A stretch of 50,981 bases of DNA from Chromatiales bacterium (GCA_029879245.1 JAOUQQ010000007.1:1-50981); one strand, 5' to 3'. Shown: positions 18,194 through 27,068, numbered from the stretch's first letter. A program made the numbers and translations. The notes: generated by a model not told the origin, from the sequence alone.

Positions 18194-18922
18194 GTGAGTT
18201 CAAGATTCTCTATTTCAGTAACTATTTGCCTGCTAATGGTTTATGCCGCGAGCGCAAACTCCGGTTGGTTTGGTGCAGACTTCTCAGCCCAGATGATTAA
18301 GGGTGATAAGACAGGGGAGAGTGCTAACGGCACCATATACGTCAGTAGTGGACGAATGCGTACTGAAATGAAGAGTGATGATGAGACGCTTGTCGAGATA
18401 GTTGACCCGATTAATGGCGTTAGTCTGCTCCTGGATGTAAAAAATCACAGCTATCAGGAGCAGGCTATTCCAAAGTTGAGTAACCAGAGTTTGCAGAGTA
18501 AAAATCCGTGTGATCGGATCCCCGATGCAAAATGCAGAAGGCTTGCCGATGAGATGTTAAAAGGTCGCATGGCAAACAAATGGCACCTGAGTATCGCTGG
18601 TGGTGAACGCCTGCAATGGAATGATGCCCTTCATGGGTTTCCCCTACAGGTGGTAGAAGGCGGGAAGGTAGTCATGGCAATGGTCTATCTGGCAGAAGAG
18701 CAAGTAAATGGTAGAAAGGTAGAGCGCTGGCGTGCCCTGCAGCAGAAGTCAAACACACTGATGGAGAGTGAGCAGTGGTATGACCCTGAGCTTAACATTG
18801 CAATCCGCCAACGCTCACAGGATGGTTCATACAGGGAGTTGCGTAATATACAACTGGGCGAACAATCCGAGTCACTTTTTAAAGTGCCACCGGGTTATGA
18901 AAGGGTAGACGCCAATCATTAA
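18194..18922 (+). CDS. Exported protein of unknown function, DUF4412/LolA-like
   Basis: 242 residues from a GTG at 18194; no good ribosome site is visible. A signal peptide ends near ASANS (about residue 22). The mature part (FSAQMIKGD, GTIYVSSGRMRTEM, VEIVDPINGVSLLLDVKNHSYQEQ) has the alternating strand pattern seen in DUF4412 and LolA-type half-barrels that bind lipophilic ligands. Two cysteines (CDRIPDAKC) could form a disulfide. It lies between the sulfur globule gene and the ParA-like gene. A ligand-binding periplasmic role is inference. Confidence 0.6.
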   Translation: MSSRFSISVTICLLMVYAASANSGWFGADFSAQMIKGDKTGESANGTIYVSSGRMRTEMKSDDETLVEIVDPINGVSLLLDVKNHSYQEQAIPKLSNQSLQSKNPCDRIPDAKCRRLADEMLKGRMANKWHLSIAGGERLQWNDALHGFPLQVVEGGKVVMAMVYLAEEQVNGRKVERWRALQQKSNTLMESEQWYDPELNIAIRQRSQDGSYRELRNIQLGEQSESLFKVPPGYERVDANH

Positions 18923-18948
18923 TAGGGCGTTGATGTATTAACTTCTGA

Positions 18949-19611
18949 GTGAGTGATACGAAGATGATTACAGTAATCGGCAATCTGAAAGGGGGCTCGG
19001 GGAAAAGTACCGTGGCGTTTAATCTTGCCGTTTGGCTGGCGGTGCACGGTGAGCGGGTGAGTGCCTTTGATCTCGACCCACAACGGACCCTGACCGATGT
19101 AGCTGAGGTGCGAAGTGATGAGGGTTACACCCCTCTATTCAGTCTGCATTATGGGGGAGCTGATCTGGTTGATGAGCTAACCAGCAAAAGTGGTGAGGTG
19201 ATTGTGGATGTTGGTACGGCAGATATGGAGGCACTAAAATCTGCCCTTTCAGTAGCAGACCGCATCGTCATTCCTGTACCCCCCAGCCAGGCAGATATCT
19301 GGTCAACACAGCGTTTCCTTACCGTTATTGATCGAGTTACTACGCAGAAAAAACCGCAAATTTGTGTCTTTGTTAATCGGGCGGATACCCACCACTCGAT
19401 CCGTGAATCGGATGAGGCCGAAGAGGCACTGGGCGAGCTCGATGGTGTTACGCTTATTCATAACCGACTACATCAGCGCACTGCCTATCGCCGCTCGTTT
19501 AGTGAGGGGGTAGGGGTGTTTGAACTGGTACCCTGGAGTAAGGCATCCAAAGAGTTTAAGTCCTTTGCAGGAATTCTCTACCCTGAAACCCGTGAAAAGA
19601 AGGGGAAATAA
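18949..19611 (+). CDS. ParA/MinD-like ATPase
   Basis: 220 residues from the GTG at 18949; the ATG at 18964 (MITVIGNLKGG) is equally plausible. It has a deviant Walker A, KGGSGKST, with the signature lysine at residue 14, FDLDPQRTL (41-49), and IVDVGTAD as Walker B. These are features of the small ParA-type ATPases that dimerise with ATP and position DNA, chemoreceptors or organelles. No parB or parS-like gene is next to it, and the chromosomal parAB normally lies elsewhere. Its place inside a membrane and sulfur-globule cluster suggests cargo positioning, which is inference. It lies 3 nt before the TPR gene. Confidence 0.85.
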   Translation: MSDTKMITVIGNLKGGSGKSTVAFNLAVWLAVHGERVSAFDLDPQRTLTDVAEVRSDEGYTPLFSLHYGGADLVDELTSKSGEVIVDVGTADMEALKSALSVADRIVIPVPPSQADIWSTQRFLTVIDRVTTQKKPQICVFVNRADTHHSIRESDEAEEALGELDGVTLIHNRLHQRTAYRRSFSEGVGVFELVPWSKASKEFKSFAGILYPETREKKGK

Positions 19612-19614
19612 ATC

Positions 19615-20595
19615 GTGCGCCTGTTGAAATGGCTGTTTCAGCCCGTCTATCTGTTACTGATCATCGTGATCGTTGCCCTTTACGTTAATCGCGACGAAAT
19701 TTTTCCCAAAGAGGTGGCTGAGTCACTTGAGGCGAAAGTTCTGGTTGCGAAGATAGGAAGTATCACGGAGGGATTACGCGAGGAGTTTGGTGACGCACTA
19801 GGGTCGATCGAGACCGGGCCGCAGGAGGAGCGAACCAGTGAAAGTGAGACAATCGAAGAGGTAGTTGTTGCCCCGATTGAGGAAGTTGCGACAGCCCCGG
19901 TAAATTCAGAAATGGCCGATCCCGCACACCAACCAGTGCAGGTTGTAGAAAACGAAGCCATCGCTGATACAACGCCTGATGCTTCATCTGCAGAACCCAC
20001 TGTCGGAAGTGACAAGGTTGATGCGCCAGATACTGTCGTGGCTGAAAATAGTGCAACCACATCCAACGACACAATAGACTCAAAGCCGATTGTAATGCAG
20101 TCCCCTGTAGCTGATGTGGCAGCTGAGCCGATTAGTATTGAACCTCCAGTCGAAAGCATTCAGTCTGAATCGACTATCAGCCAATCTCCAGCCGCAGCCC
20201 CTGCGCCCGTGCTGACCCAAATCCCAGTCATATCTGTTGCCCCAGCTCCGTCCTTCAGCACAGCTCCAGTGGATAGCCGTCAGACACAAACGCAATCACC
20301 TCTTGTCGTGTGGCGCCAGGCTCGCAGTTCGGTATGGCAGGGTGACCTTGATAGTGCGGTCTCACATTATCGCCAGCTCATTTCCCAACAACCAGAAAAT
20401 TATGATGCCTATGGTGAGATGGGGAATGTGTTGTTGGCGCAATCTCGCGTCGACGAGGCGACACAGGCCTATGCTATTGCGGCACGCCTTATCTATCGCA
20501 GCGGGAATCGTGAGATAGCCTATCGGGTTGTCGATATTGTTCGACAGCTTGACTCGCGTCAGGCAGAGAATTTAAGGCGGGAGTTTACGCAATAA
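19615..20595 (+). CDS. Membrane-anchored protein with TPR-like C-terminus
   Basis: 326 residues from a GTG at 19615, with AAGGGG upstream. An N-terminal membrane helix (about residues 8-24) is followed by a long low-complexity Pro/Ala/Val/Glu/Ser linker (about 60-225). The C-terminal part (about 230-326) has tetratricopeptide-like helices (NYDAYGEMGNVLLAQSRVDEATQAYAIAAR). The linker would span space between the membrane and the TPR platform. It is tightly coupled to the ParA-like gene, so the two probably act together. No named family is recognised. Confidence 0.7.
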   Translation: MRLLKWLFQPVYLLLIIVIVALYVNRDEIFPKEVAESLEAKVLVAKIGSITEGLREEFGDALGSIETGPQEERTSESETIEEVVVAPIEEVATAPVNSEMADPAHQPVQVVENEAIADTTPDASSAEPTVGSDKVDAPDTVVAENSATTSNDTIDSKPIVMQSPVADVAAEPISIEPPVESIQSESTISQSPAAAPAPVLTQIPVISVAPAPSFSTAPVDSRQTQTQSPLVVWRQARSSVWQGDLDSAVSHYRQLISQQPENYDAYGEMGNVLLAQSRVDEATQAYAIAARLIYRSGNREIAYRVVDIVRQLDSRQAENLRREFTQ

Positions 20596-20654
20596 AAACG
20601 TGATATAGTTCACACGATGCTGTCATGGTATCGATTTTTACGAGAGAGCAACCG

Positions 20655-21143
20655 ATGACTGATAAAACCCCAGAGACACCAAGCAAAGATCGTCGTGCCA
20701 ATGTAACCAGCATTGGCTCAGGCAATGCCTCCAGCGACTTTGAGAGTGGTGAACACCACATGGAGCGTCTGGCGACCACCTTCGAGAGCAGCGCGCGCCG
20801 CTGGGAGATGATCGTCTACCCTTCGCTTTTCGCATTCATTGTACTGGCCAGCTATGGCTTCTACCTTATTTACAGCCTTACCCACGATGTTGCCTCACTG
20901 GCCCGTAATGTCGCCGCACTGACCAAGAGTATCGATCATATGGTGGTAAATATGGACAGCATTACCGGTAATATGGTCTCCATTTCTGGCGATCTCACCC
21001 GTATCAATCACAGTATGGATACGATGAATACCTCGACACGAGCCATGGCAATTAGTGTTGATGGTATGAGACATCAGGTTGGCGCCATGAACTACAACAT
21101 CGGGCGTCCCATGAGCCAGATGAGTAGTTTCATGCCCTGGTAG
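20655..21143 (+). CDS. Membrane protein with coiled-coil periplasmic part
   Basis: 162 residues from the ATG at 20655 (GAGAGAG upstream); the ATG at 20625 is an alternative. A polar N-terminus is followed by a single membrane helix (about 52-76) and a heptad-like stretch with recurring SI/MD/IT units (SIDHMVVNMDSITGNMVSIS), ending SQMSSFMPW. The helical repeat recalls the signalling stalk of chemoreceptors, but no MCP hairpin motif is present. It belongs to the same run of genes as the ParA and TPR genes. Function unknown. Confidence 0.65.
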   Translation: MTDKTPETPSKDRRANVTSIGSGNASSDFESGEHHMERLATTFESSARRWEMIVYPSLFAFIVLASYGFYLIYSLTHDVASLARNVAALTKSIDHMVVNMDSITGNMVSISGDLTRINHSMDTMNTSTRAMAISVDGMRHQVGAMNYNIGRPMSQMSSFMPW

Positions 21144-21168
21144 TTTTACTCAAGAGCAGGTGCACCCA

Positions 21169-22710
21169 ATGTTTGGTCCCGATCCGGTAATCGTAAATCG
21201 CCTTCAGAGCCTGGAGTCTCACCTGCGCCAGGAGAACCCGATACTGCTCAATGCGGTACAGAGTTATCGGGAAGTGGATAAGGTGGCTTATCGGATGGGG
21301 TTGCTGCCGCGCAGTAACTCCTACGCCATGATGATCCCCTGGTGGCCCTTGATCTCCATTCTGGGAACCTTCTCTGCCGGAAAATCGACCTTTATTAATC
21401 ATTACCTGGGACTACAGCTACAAAGCTCGGGCAATCAGGCGGTCGACGACAAATTTACCGTCATCTGCCATAGTCGTGAGGATGCGATTCATGTCCTACC
21501 TGGGCTGGCACTGGACGCCGACCCCCGTTTTCCTTTCTATCAGATCAGCGAAGATATCGAGACCGTTGCGGGGGAGGGTAACCGCGTCGACAGTTACCTG
21601 CAGTTAAAGACCTGTCATAGCGAACCGCTCAAGGGGAAGATCATCATCGATTCCCCCGGCTTTGATGCCGATGATCAGCGCACTGCTACCCTGCGTATTA
21701 CCGAACACATTGTTAATCTTTCGGATCTGGTGATCGTCTTCTTCGATGCCCGCCACCCTGAACCCGGGGCGATGCAGGATACACTGGAGCATCTGGTGGC
21801 GCGCAGTATTCACCGTGCCGATGCCAGTAAATTTCTCTACGTACTCAATCAGATCGATACCACCGCCCGTGAAGATAACCCGGAAGAGGTGTTCGGTGCC
21901 TGGCAACGGGCACTGGCACAAAAGGGGCTTACTGCGGGGCGCTTCTATACCATCTACAACCCGGATGTAGCAGTACCCATCGCCGATGAAAATACTCGTC
22001 GCCGGTTTGAGAGCAAGCGCGATGCCGACATGGATGAGATTCATGGCCGCATTCAGGCGGTGGAGGTGGAGCGTGCCTATCGTATTGTTGGCGCGCTGGA
22101 GAAGACCGCGCGCAATATTGAAAACCGTATCGTCCCTCTGATTTCTGAGGCGCTGGTTCGTTGGCGTCGTCGCACCCTGATTCTGGATGGTATCGCCTTC
22201 GGTACCCTTACCCTTCTCGCACTTATGCTCTCCATTCAGCTCGGATACTGGGAGGGGGTCAGTTTTGTCGCACCATGGGCCACGGCGGATAATGTAAACT
22301 GGCTCCTGGGTGGCGTGACGCTAATACTGGGTGCCGGACTCTATCTACACCATCGTCTGCGTGCCCTCGCTGCCCTGAGTGTTGCCAAATGGTTGCGTAA
22401 AAAGGGGCATAGCCGTGAGGAGTCACAACAACTCCAGGGGGGATTTACTCGCAGCACCCTCTTCTGGCGTAGCCTCTTTAATAACACCCCGGCAGGCTGG
22501 GGCAGACGCAGCCGTCGCCAGTTGGCCAATGTGGTGGCGGATACCGATCGCTTCGTACAACGACTCAATGACACCTTCGCCGATCCCTCAGGTGGCAAAT
22601 CTGATGAGCCACGCGCAGCAGTGATCAAATCGCTGCCTCTCTCTGAGAGAAATGAGCTGTCGGCAGAGCATGAGAATGGGAGCGAGAAAGAGGAATCTCG
22701 GCTAAACTGA
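21169..22710 (+). CDS. Dynamin-like / EHD-type GTPase with C-terminal membrane helices
   Basis: 513 residues from the ATG at 21169, with AGCAGG 8 nt upstream. The GTPase domain is complete: G1 GTFSAGKST (66-74), G3 DSPGFD (161-166) and G4 NQID (227-230). A helical region follows, then two hydrophobic helices (about 320-385) and a basic, then acidic, tail. Bacterial dynamin-like proteins remodel or tether membranes. It is 25 nt after the coiled-coil gene and 35 nt before uvrY. It could belong to the envelope cluster or stand alone. Confidence 0.8.
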   Translation: MFGPDPVIVNRLQSLESHLRQENPILLNAVQSYREVDKVAYRMGLLPRSNSYAMMIPWWPLISILGTFSAGKSTFINHYLGLQLQSSGNQAVDDKFTVICHSREDAIHVLPGLALDADPRFPFYQISEDIETVAGEGNRVDSYLQLKTCHSEPLKGKIIIDSPGFDADDQRTATLRITEHIVNLSDLVIVFFDARHPEPGAMQDTLEHLVARSIHRADASKFLYVLNQIDTTAREDNPEEVFGAWQRALAQKGLTAGRFYTIYNPDVAVPIADENTRRRFESKRDADMDEIHGRIQAVEVERAYRIVGALEKTARNIENRIVPLISEALVRWRRRTLILDGIAFGTLTLLALMLSIQLGYWEGVSFVAPWATADNVNWLLGGVTLILGAGLYLHHRLRALAALSVAKWLRKKGHSREESQQLQGGFTRSTLFWRSLFNNTPAGWGRRSRRQLANVVADTDRFVQRLNDTFADPSGGKSDEPRAAVIKSLPLSERNELSAEHENGSEKEESRLN

Positions 22711-22745
22711 GATGACACTATGAACCAATCAGACCTGCACCCATT

Positions 22746-23384
22746 ATGATCAATGTTCTCCTCGTTGATGATCACGATCTGGTACGTACCGGCATTCGTC
22801 GTCTTCTGGATGATGTTAGCGGCATTAAGGTCTATGCAGAGGCGGGCAGTGGAGAGGACGCCATCAGTTCGGCGCGCAAAACCCGTCCCGATGTGGTGCT
22901 GATGGATGTCTCGATGCCCGGCATCGGCGGGCTTGAGGCGACTCGCAAGCTGAAGCAGATCTATCCCGATCTACCCATCATCATCGTTACCGTCCACACC
23001 GATGCCCCGTTCCCCTCCAGTCTGCTCAAGGCGGGGGCAACCGGATACCTTCACAAGGGGGTCTCGGTCGATGAGATCATCAGTGCGATTAAGGCGGTAC
23101 ACAACGGCCAGCGTTATATCAGTGCCGACATTGCTCAAAATCTTGCCCTGTCACTACTTCCTGGAAATGAAGGATCCCCCTTCGAAACACTCTCGCAGCG
23201 TGAAATGCAGGTAATGATCATGCTGGTGCAGGGTAACAAGGTGCAACATATCTCAGACAAGCTCTGCCTCAGCCCCAAAACTATCAGTACCTACCGCACC
23301 CGACTGTTCGACAAACTGAATGTGGGCAATGATGCAGAGCTGACGCGTCTGGCGATGCACCACGGGATCCTCGACGGCCTGTAA
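22746..23384 (+). CDS. uvrY: NarL/FixJ-type response regulator, UvrY/GacA family
   Basis: 212 residues: a receiver domain with DDH (8-10), the phosphorylated Asp54 (VLMDVSMPG), and a C-terminal LuxR-type HTH (TLSQREMQVMIMLVQG, SPKTISTYRTRLFDKL). UvrY/GacA, with the kinase BarA/GacS, activates CsrB-type sRNAs. The assignment rests on sequence and on the conserved uvrY-uvrC-pgsA order. No weak start alternatives are seen. Confidence 0.9.
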   Translation: MINVLLVDDHDLVRTGIRRLLDDVSGIKVYAEAGSGEDAISSARKTRPDVVLMDVSMPGIGGLEATRKLKQIYPDLPIIIVTVHTDAPFPSSLLKAGATGYLHKGVSVDEIISAIKAVHNGQRYISADIAQNLALSLLPGNEGSPFETLSQREMQVMIMLVQGNKVQHISDKLCLSPKTISTYRTRLFDKLNVGNDAELTRLAMHHGILDGL

Positions 23385-23432
23385 CTACAAAGCGATTGCG
23401 CGGGCTGGTGCGCAACTGTTGTAATTCCCCTC

Positions 23433-25298
23433 ATGACTACCCCGACCTCGAACCCGAATCCGAACTCGGCGCCATTCGATAGTAAGGCATTCCTCAAAAC
23501 CCTCACCAGCCTTCCTGGTGTCTATCGTATGCTTGATAACGAGGGGAGGGTGATCTACGTCGGCAAGGCGAAAAACCTCAAAAAACGGGTCAGCAGTTAC
23601 TTTCGCAACAGTGGGTTAGCCCCCAAAACCCGGGCGCTAGTGGCCAATATTACCGCGATAGAGATCACGGTTACTCACACTGAGAACGAGGCGCTGCTGC
23701 TTGAGAATAACCTTATCAAACAGCTGCGCCCGCGCTACAACATCCTGCTGCGCGATGACAAGAGCTACCCCTATCTTTACCTCTCCGCCGATCCCTTCCC
23801 ACGTCTTGGCTTTCACCGGGGCAAGCGGGGTAAAAGCGGTCACTATTTCGGCCCCTATCCCAGTGCCTCGGCGGTGCGAGATAGTCTCAATCTGCTGCAG
23901 AAGCTCTTTCCCGTGCGCCAGTGTGAAGAGCATTTCTATCGCAATCGCTCCCGGCCCTGCCTGCAATACCAGATCAAACGCTGCTCCGCCCCCTGTGTCG
24001 GACTGGTGAGTGAGGAGGCGTACGGTGAGGATGTGCGCCACGCAGTGATGTTTCTTGAGGGCAAGGACAATGCCATCATCGATGAACTGGTCGCCGGTAT
24101 GGAGCATGCCTCTGAGGCGCTGGCATTCGAGCAGGCGGCACACTATCGGGATCAGATCGCCAACCTGCGCCGGGTGCAGGAGAAGCAGTATGTAATGGGC
24201 GAGGGGGGCGATCTCGATGTGGTTGCTGTCAGGGTCGCCAACGGTATCGGTTGTGTGCAGCTCTTCTTTATCCGCGGTGGGCGCAACTTGGGCAACAAGA
24301 GCTACTTTCCCAGCCACACCGCTCAGAGTGATGAGGCCGAACTACTGCAGGCCTTCCTCCCACAGTACTACCTGGCGGAGGGGCGCAGTGGCAGCAGCCT
24401 GCCCGATGAGATCATCGTCAGCCACACCCTGCCCGATCAGCTGCTGTTGCAGCAGGTACTGAGTGAGCGGGCGGGTCACAAACTCACTATCAGCGACAGC
24501 GTTCGGGGTGATCGTGCCCGTTGGCTACAACTGGCCCACACCAATGCCGAACAGGCACTCAGCAGCCATCTTGCCACCAGGGCCAACATATACGCCCGTT
24601 TCATCGCCCTGCAGGAGGCTTTTGCCCTGGATGAGCTGCCACAACGTATCGAGTGCTTCGATATCAGCCATACCATGGGAGAGGCCACCGTCGCCTCCTG
24701 CGTCGTCTTCGACACCAATGGTGCCCTGAAGAGTGACTACCGGCGCTATAACATTGAGGGGATCACCCCCGGTGATGATTACGCCGCTATGAAGCAGGCC
24801 CTCTCCCGCCGCTTCAAACGACTCAAGGAGGGGGAGGGGAGGTACCCTGATATCCTGCTCATCGACGGCGGTAAAGGGCAGCTGGCACAGGCAGAGGAGG
24901 TGATGGCCGAGCTGCAGGTGGTCGGAGTCTTGTTAATAGGCGTTGCCAAAGGGGCGGAACGGCGTCCCGGTCTGGAACAGTTGATATTGTCCGGTCAGGC
25001 GAGGCCCACTATACTGCCAGCTGACTCACCGGCACTGCACCTGATACAGCAGGTGCGCGATGAGGCTCACCGCTTCGCCATCACAGGCCACCGTCAGCGG
25101 CGCGCCAAAGCACGACGCGGCTCGGTACTAGAGGGGATCCCGGGGCTGGGGCCAAAGCGCCGTCAAACGCTACTTAAGCAGTTTGGCGGCCTGCAGGAGG
25201 TCGCCCGCGCCGGTGTTGAAGAGCTGTGCAAGATCAAGGGGATCAGTCGCCAGCTGGCGCAAAGCATCTACGACACCTTACATAACGACGAAGCCTGA
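23433..25298 (+). CDS. uvrC: Excinuclease ABC subunit C
   Basis: 621 residues. UvrC makes both incisions in nucleotide excision repair. Seen: the N-terminal GIY-YIG nuclease ([21 protein letters not shown]), the KRCSAPCVG cysteine motif, a UVR segment near residue 215, the RNase H-like C-terminal nuclease ([28 protein letters not shown]), and tandem HhH motifs at the end ([18 protein letters not shown]). A short Asn/Pro N-terminal extension precedes the domain. Confidence 0.97.
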   Translation: MTTPTSNPNPNSAPFDSKAFLKTLTSLPGVYRMLDNEGRVIYVGKAKNLKKRVSSYFRNSGLAPKTRALVANITAIEITVTHTENEALLLENNLIKQLRPRYNILLRDDKSYPYLYLSADPFPRLGFHRGKRGKSGHYFGPYPSASAVRDSLNLLQKLFPVRQCEEHFYRNRSRPCLQYQIKRCSAPCVGLVSEEAYGEDVRHAVMFLEGKDNAIIDELVAGMEHASEALAFEQAAHYRDQIANLRRVQEKQYVMGEGGDLDVVAVRVANGIGCVQLFFIRGGRNLGNKSYFPSHTAQSDEAELLQAFLPQYYLAEGRSGSSLPDEIIVSHTLPDQLLLQQVLSERAGHKLTISDSVRGDRARWLQLAHTNAEQALSSHLATRANIYARFIALQEAFALDELPQRIECFDISHTMGEATVASCVVFDTNGALKSDYRRYNIEGITPGDDYAAMKQALSRRFKRLKEGEGRYPDILLIDGGKGQLAQAEEVMAELQVVGVLLIGVAKGAERRPGLEQLILSGQARPTILPADSPALHLIQQVRDEAHRFAITGHRQRRAKARRGSVLEGIPGLGPKRRQTLLKQFGGLQEVARAGVEELCKIKGISRQLAQSIYDTLHNDEA

Positions 25299-25305
25299 AG
25301 AAACT

Positions 25306-25875
25306 ATGAACAGTCTGCCCAACTACCTGACCATACTGAGGATTCTGCTCATCCCGGTCTTTGTCCTCTTCTACTATATCGATATACGGCATGGCCACCT
25401 TATCGCCACCGTTTTCTTCGCTCTGGCGGGGTTAACCGACTGGCTAGACGGTTATCTGGCGCGCAAACTGGAGGTCACCTCCGCCTTTGGTGCCTTTCTC
25501 GACCCGGTTGCTGACAAGCTGATGGTTGCTACAGCACTTATCCTCATTGTCGATAGCAATCCGACGCCCTATAGCGGGATCTGGTTAGCACTTCCTGCCG
25601 CCGTCATTGTAGGGCGTGAAATCACCATATCGGCCCTGAGAGAGTGGATGGCCGAAGTAGGGGCCTCCTCAAAGGTCGCCGTCAGCATGCTCGGCAAGGT
25701 AAAAACCACCGCCCAGATGCTCGCCCTGGTGCTGCTCATCTACGGTCAGCCCGTCGCCGGCCTCAATATCGCCCAGATCGGGCTTGGGCTGCTCTATATC
25801 GCCGCTATTCTTACCCTCTGGTCAATGATCAACTATTTGCGCGCCGCATGGCCCGCGCTTATGGCCAAAGGCTAA
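25306..25875 (+). CDS. pgsA: CDP-diacylglycerol-glycerol-3-phosphate 3-phosphatidyltransferase
   Basis: 189 residues from the ATG at 25306, 7 nt after uvrC. It makes phosphatidylglycerophosphate in the inner membrane. The CDP-alcohol phosphotransferase motif DGYLARKLEVTSAFGAFLD is intact and is followed by PVADK. There are several membrane helices and an N-terminal NLPNYLT-like start (NSLPNYLTILR). Confidence 0.96.
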   Translation: MNSLPNYLTILRILLIPVFVLFYYIDIRHGHLIATVFFALAGLTDWLDGYLARKLEVTSAFGAFLDPVADKLMVATALILIVDSNPTPYSGIWLALPAAVIVGREITISALREWMAEVGASSKVAVSMLGKVKTTAQMLALVLLIYGQPVAGLNIAQIGLGLLYIAAILTLWSMINYLRAAWPALMAKG

Positions 25876-25894
25876 AATAGTTGCCCTGCGGGGG

Positions 25895-25922
25895 TTGACT
25901 TTGAGCGGTCACAGATTAGAAT
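25895..25922 (+). promoter_or_regulatory. Promoter of tRNA-Gly
   Basis: TTGACT (25895-25900), a 16-nt spacer, TAGAAT (25917-25922), and a GC-rich GTGCGCC discriminator typical of stringently controlled stable-RNA promoters. Start is predicted near 25929. Confidence 0.65.
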
Positions 25923-25939
25923 GTGCGCCATCTTGTGAC

Positions 25940-26015
25940 GCGGGAATAGCTCAGTTGGTAGAGCACAACCTTGCCAAGGTTGGGGTCGCGAGTTCGAATC
26001 TCGTTTCCCGCTCCA
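25940..26015 (+). tRNA. tRNA-Gly (GCC)
   Basis: 76 nt with CCA. Acceptor GCGGGAA pairs with TTCCCGC; anticodon GCC in CTTGCCAAG. This is the first of three tRNAs after pgsA, the same Gly-Cys-Leu order as the glyW-cysT-leuZ locus of E. coli. Confidence 0.97.
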
Positions 26016-26023
26016 AATTCCGG

Positions 26024-26057
26024 AAAAACCCCGGCCGACAAACGACCGGGGTTTTTT
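26024..26057 (+). terminator. Intrinsic terminator after tRNA-Gly
   Basis: AAAAACCCCGG (26024-26034) pairs with CCGGGGTTTTT, which starts at 26046, and six T residues end the element at 26057. The flanking A- and T-runs make it bidirectional in form. Confidence 0.85.
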
Positions 26058-26063
26058 CATAAT
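26035..26063 (+). promoter_or_regulatory. Candidate promoter of tRNA-Cys, overlapping the terminator
   Basis: CCGACA (26035-26040), 17 nt, CATAAT (26058-26063). It lies inside and just after the tRNA-Gly terminator. The -10 matches at 5 of 6 positions and the -35 at 4 of 6. Confidence 0.4.
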
Positions 26064-26081
26064 AGAGCAGCAAAAGATCCC

Positions 26082-26155
26082 GGCCGGGTAGCAAAGCGGT
26101 TATGCACTGGATTGCAAATCCATGTAGATCGGTTCGACTCCGGTCCCGGCCTCCA
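26082..26155 (+). tRNA. tRNA-Cys (GCA)
   Basis: 74 nt with CCA. Acceptor GGCCGGG pairs with CCCGGCC; anticodon GCA in ATTGCAAAT; T-loop TTCGACT. Confidence 0.97.
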
Positions 26156-26157
26156 TC

Positions 26158-26189
26158 AAAAAAGCGTTCCACAGAGAGCGCTTTTTTTT
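26158..26189 (+). terminator. Intrinsic terminator after tRNA-Cys
   Basis: AAAAAAGCG (26158-26166) pairs with CGCTTTTTT starting at 26179, followed by further T residues (eight in all). The GC core is only 3 bp. Confidence 0.65.
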
Positions 26190-26213
26190 CGTCTGAGTAT
26201 TTAAAGCAAAAGG

Positions 26214-26242
26214 CTGAAACTCTGCTGCCGCTAGGTTAGAAT
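26214..26242 (+). promoter_or_regulatory. Candidate promoter of tRNA-Leu
   Basis: CTGAAA (26214-26219), a 17-nt spacer, TAGAAT (26237-26242), then TGCGGC. The -10 and discriminator resemble those of tRNA-Gly; the -35 is weak. Confidence 0.45.
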
Positions 26243-26259
26243 TGCGGCTCTCCATTCAG

Positions 26260-26346
26260 GCCCGGATGGCGAAATTGGTAGACGCAAGGGACTTAAAATC
26301 CCTCGGTGGTAACACTGTGCCGGTTCGACCCCGGCTCCGGGCACCA
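26260..26346 (+). tRNA. tRNA-Leu (TAA)
   Basis: 87 nt with CCA and a long variable arm. Acceptor GCCCGGA pairs with TCCGGGC; anticodon TAA in ACTTAAAAT. Confidence 0.97.
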
Positions 26347-26400
26347 AATCTTCTAAACTTCATTACTACTACTCAATTTCATGAACTTAACGCAATCGTG

Positions 26401-27027
26401 TTATTGACGAAGTGAGGATAACCCTTCACGGCATCTATCCAGCTCACATCGAAATTTAAGAAAATCCTCATCATCCATAAACTCAGCGGCCATGTGGATG
26501 GCATTCTTTGCCAAACTGGAGTGCATCTGTGCTGAGGTATTGTCTCCCTGTCTGGCATAGTTGATAGCCATGTGGATGTGATGCCAGGCAGAAGCGCAAA
26601 GCCTGTTGCTGATATCGGGTTGTAGCGTAGTGGTGGCGTGGTGATGCTGAAAGTAGCTGGAGAGGCCATCACTGTGATTTGTGGTCGGGCCTGGCGATAA
26701 GGGATGAGCGTGAGGGGTATTGTGATGTTGATCACCACGGTATTTCGTATCGTCGTCGGAATGAGTTTCCGCAACAGACGAAGTAGTCTCTTTTTTCTGC
26801 TCTGTATTGGTTATACAACTGTTACAGAGTGTTCCAATGTAGTCGTCGAGATCTGAAAAGAGGCTTTCAGTTGTTACGCCAGCGGCAAAACTGTTGTGAC
26901 TGCTGAAACGAATGGTCAGGATCTTTCTGGTTACAAGCCCGTAGAGGCACTTTAATGCCGAAAGCAGATTATTAGCGTTATCATCTGACATTCTAAAATA
27001 GTAGTACTTTTCATATGACAACTCCAT
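26401..27027 (-). CDS. Hypothetical protein, His/Asp-rich middle
   Basis: 208 residues from the ATG at 27027; the ATG at 26991 (MSDDNANNLL) is an alternative, and neither has a clear ribosome site. The N-terminal part has a CNSC pair, the centre is low-complexity with Thr, Ser, His and Asp (about 80-130), and the C-terminal 70 residues are helical (AWHHIHMAINYARQGDN, HMAAEFMDDEDFLKFRCELD). No family is recognised. Base composition is more AT-rich than the neighbours. It lies just beyond the tRNA-Leu gene and may be strain-specific. Confidence 0.55.
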   Translation of the reverse strand: MELSYEKYYYFRMSDDNANNLLSALKCLYGLVTRKILTIRFSSHNSFAAGVTTESLFSDLDDYIGTLCNSCITNTEQKKETTSSVAETHSDDDTKYRGDQHHNTPHAHPLSPGPTTNHSDGLSSYFQHHHATTTLQPDISNRLCASAWHHIHMAINYARQGDNTSAQMHSSLAKNAIHMAAEFMDDEDFLKFRCELDRCREGLSSLRQ

Positions 27028-27052
27028 GTAATAAATCGGTCGAACTCCTCAT

Positions 27053-27068
27053 GGGAGGCCATGGCCTC
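27053..27068. repeat. 16-bp perfect palindrome GGAGGCCATGGCCTCC
   Basis: Perfect palindrome in the 418-nt non-coding-plus-promoter region between two minus-strand hypothetical genes. The stretch 27028-27197 contains nothing else recognisable. Confidence 0.4.

Noticed and set aside
26260-26346. tRNA-Leu as an integration attachment site
   Set aside because: No second copy of the tRNA 3' end and no integrase were seen in the following 10 kb.
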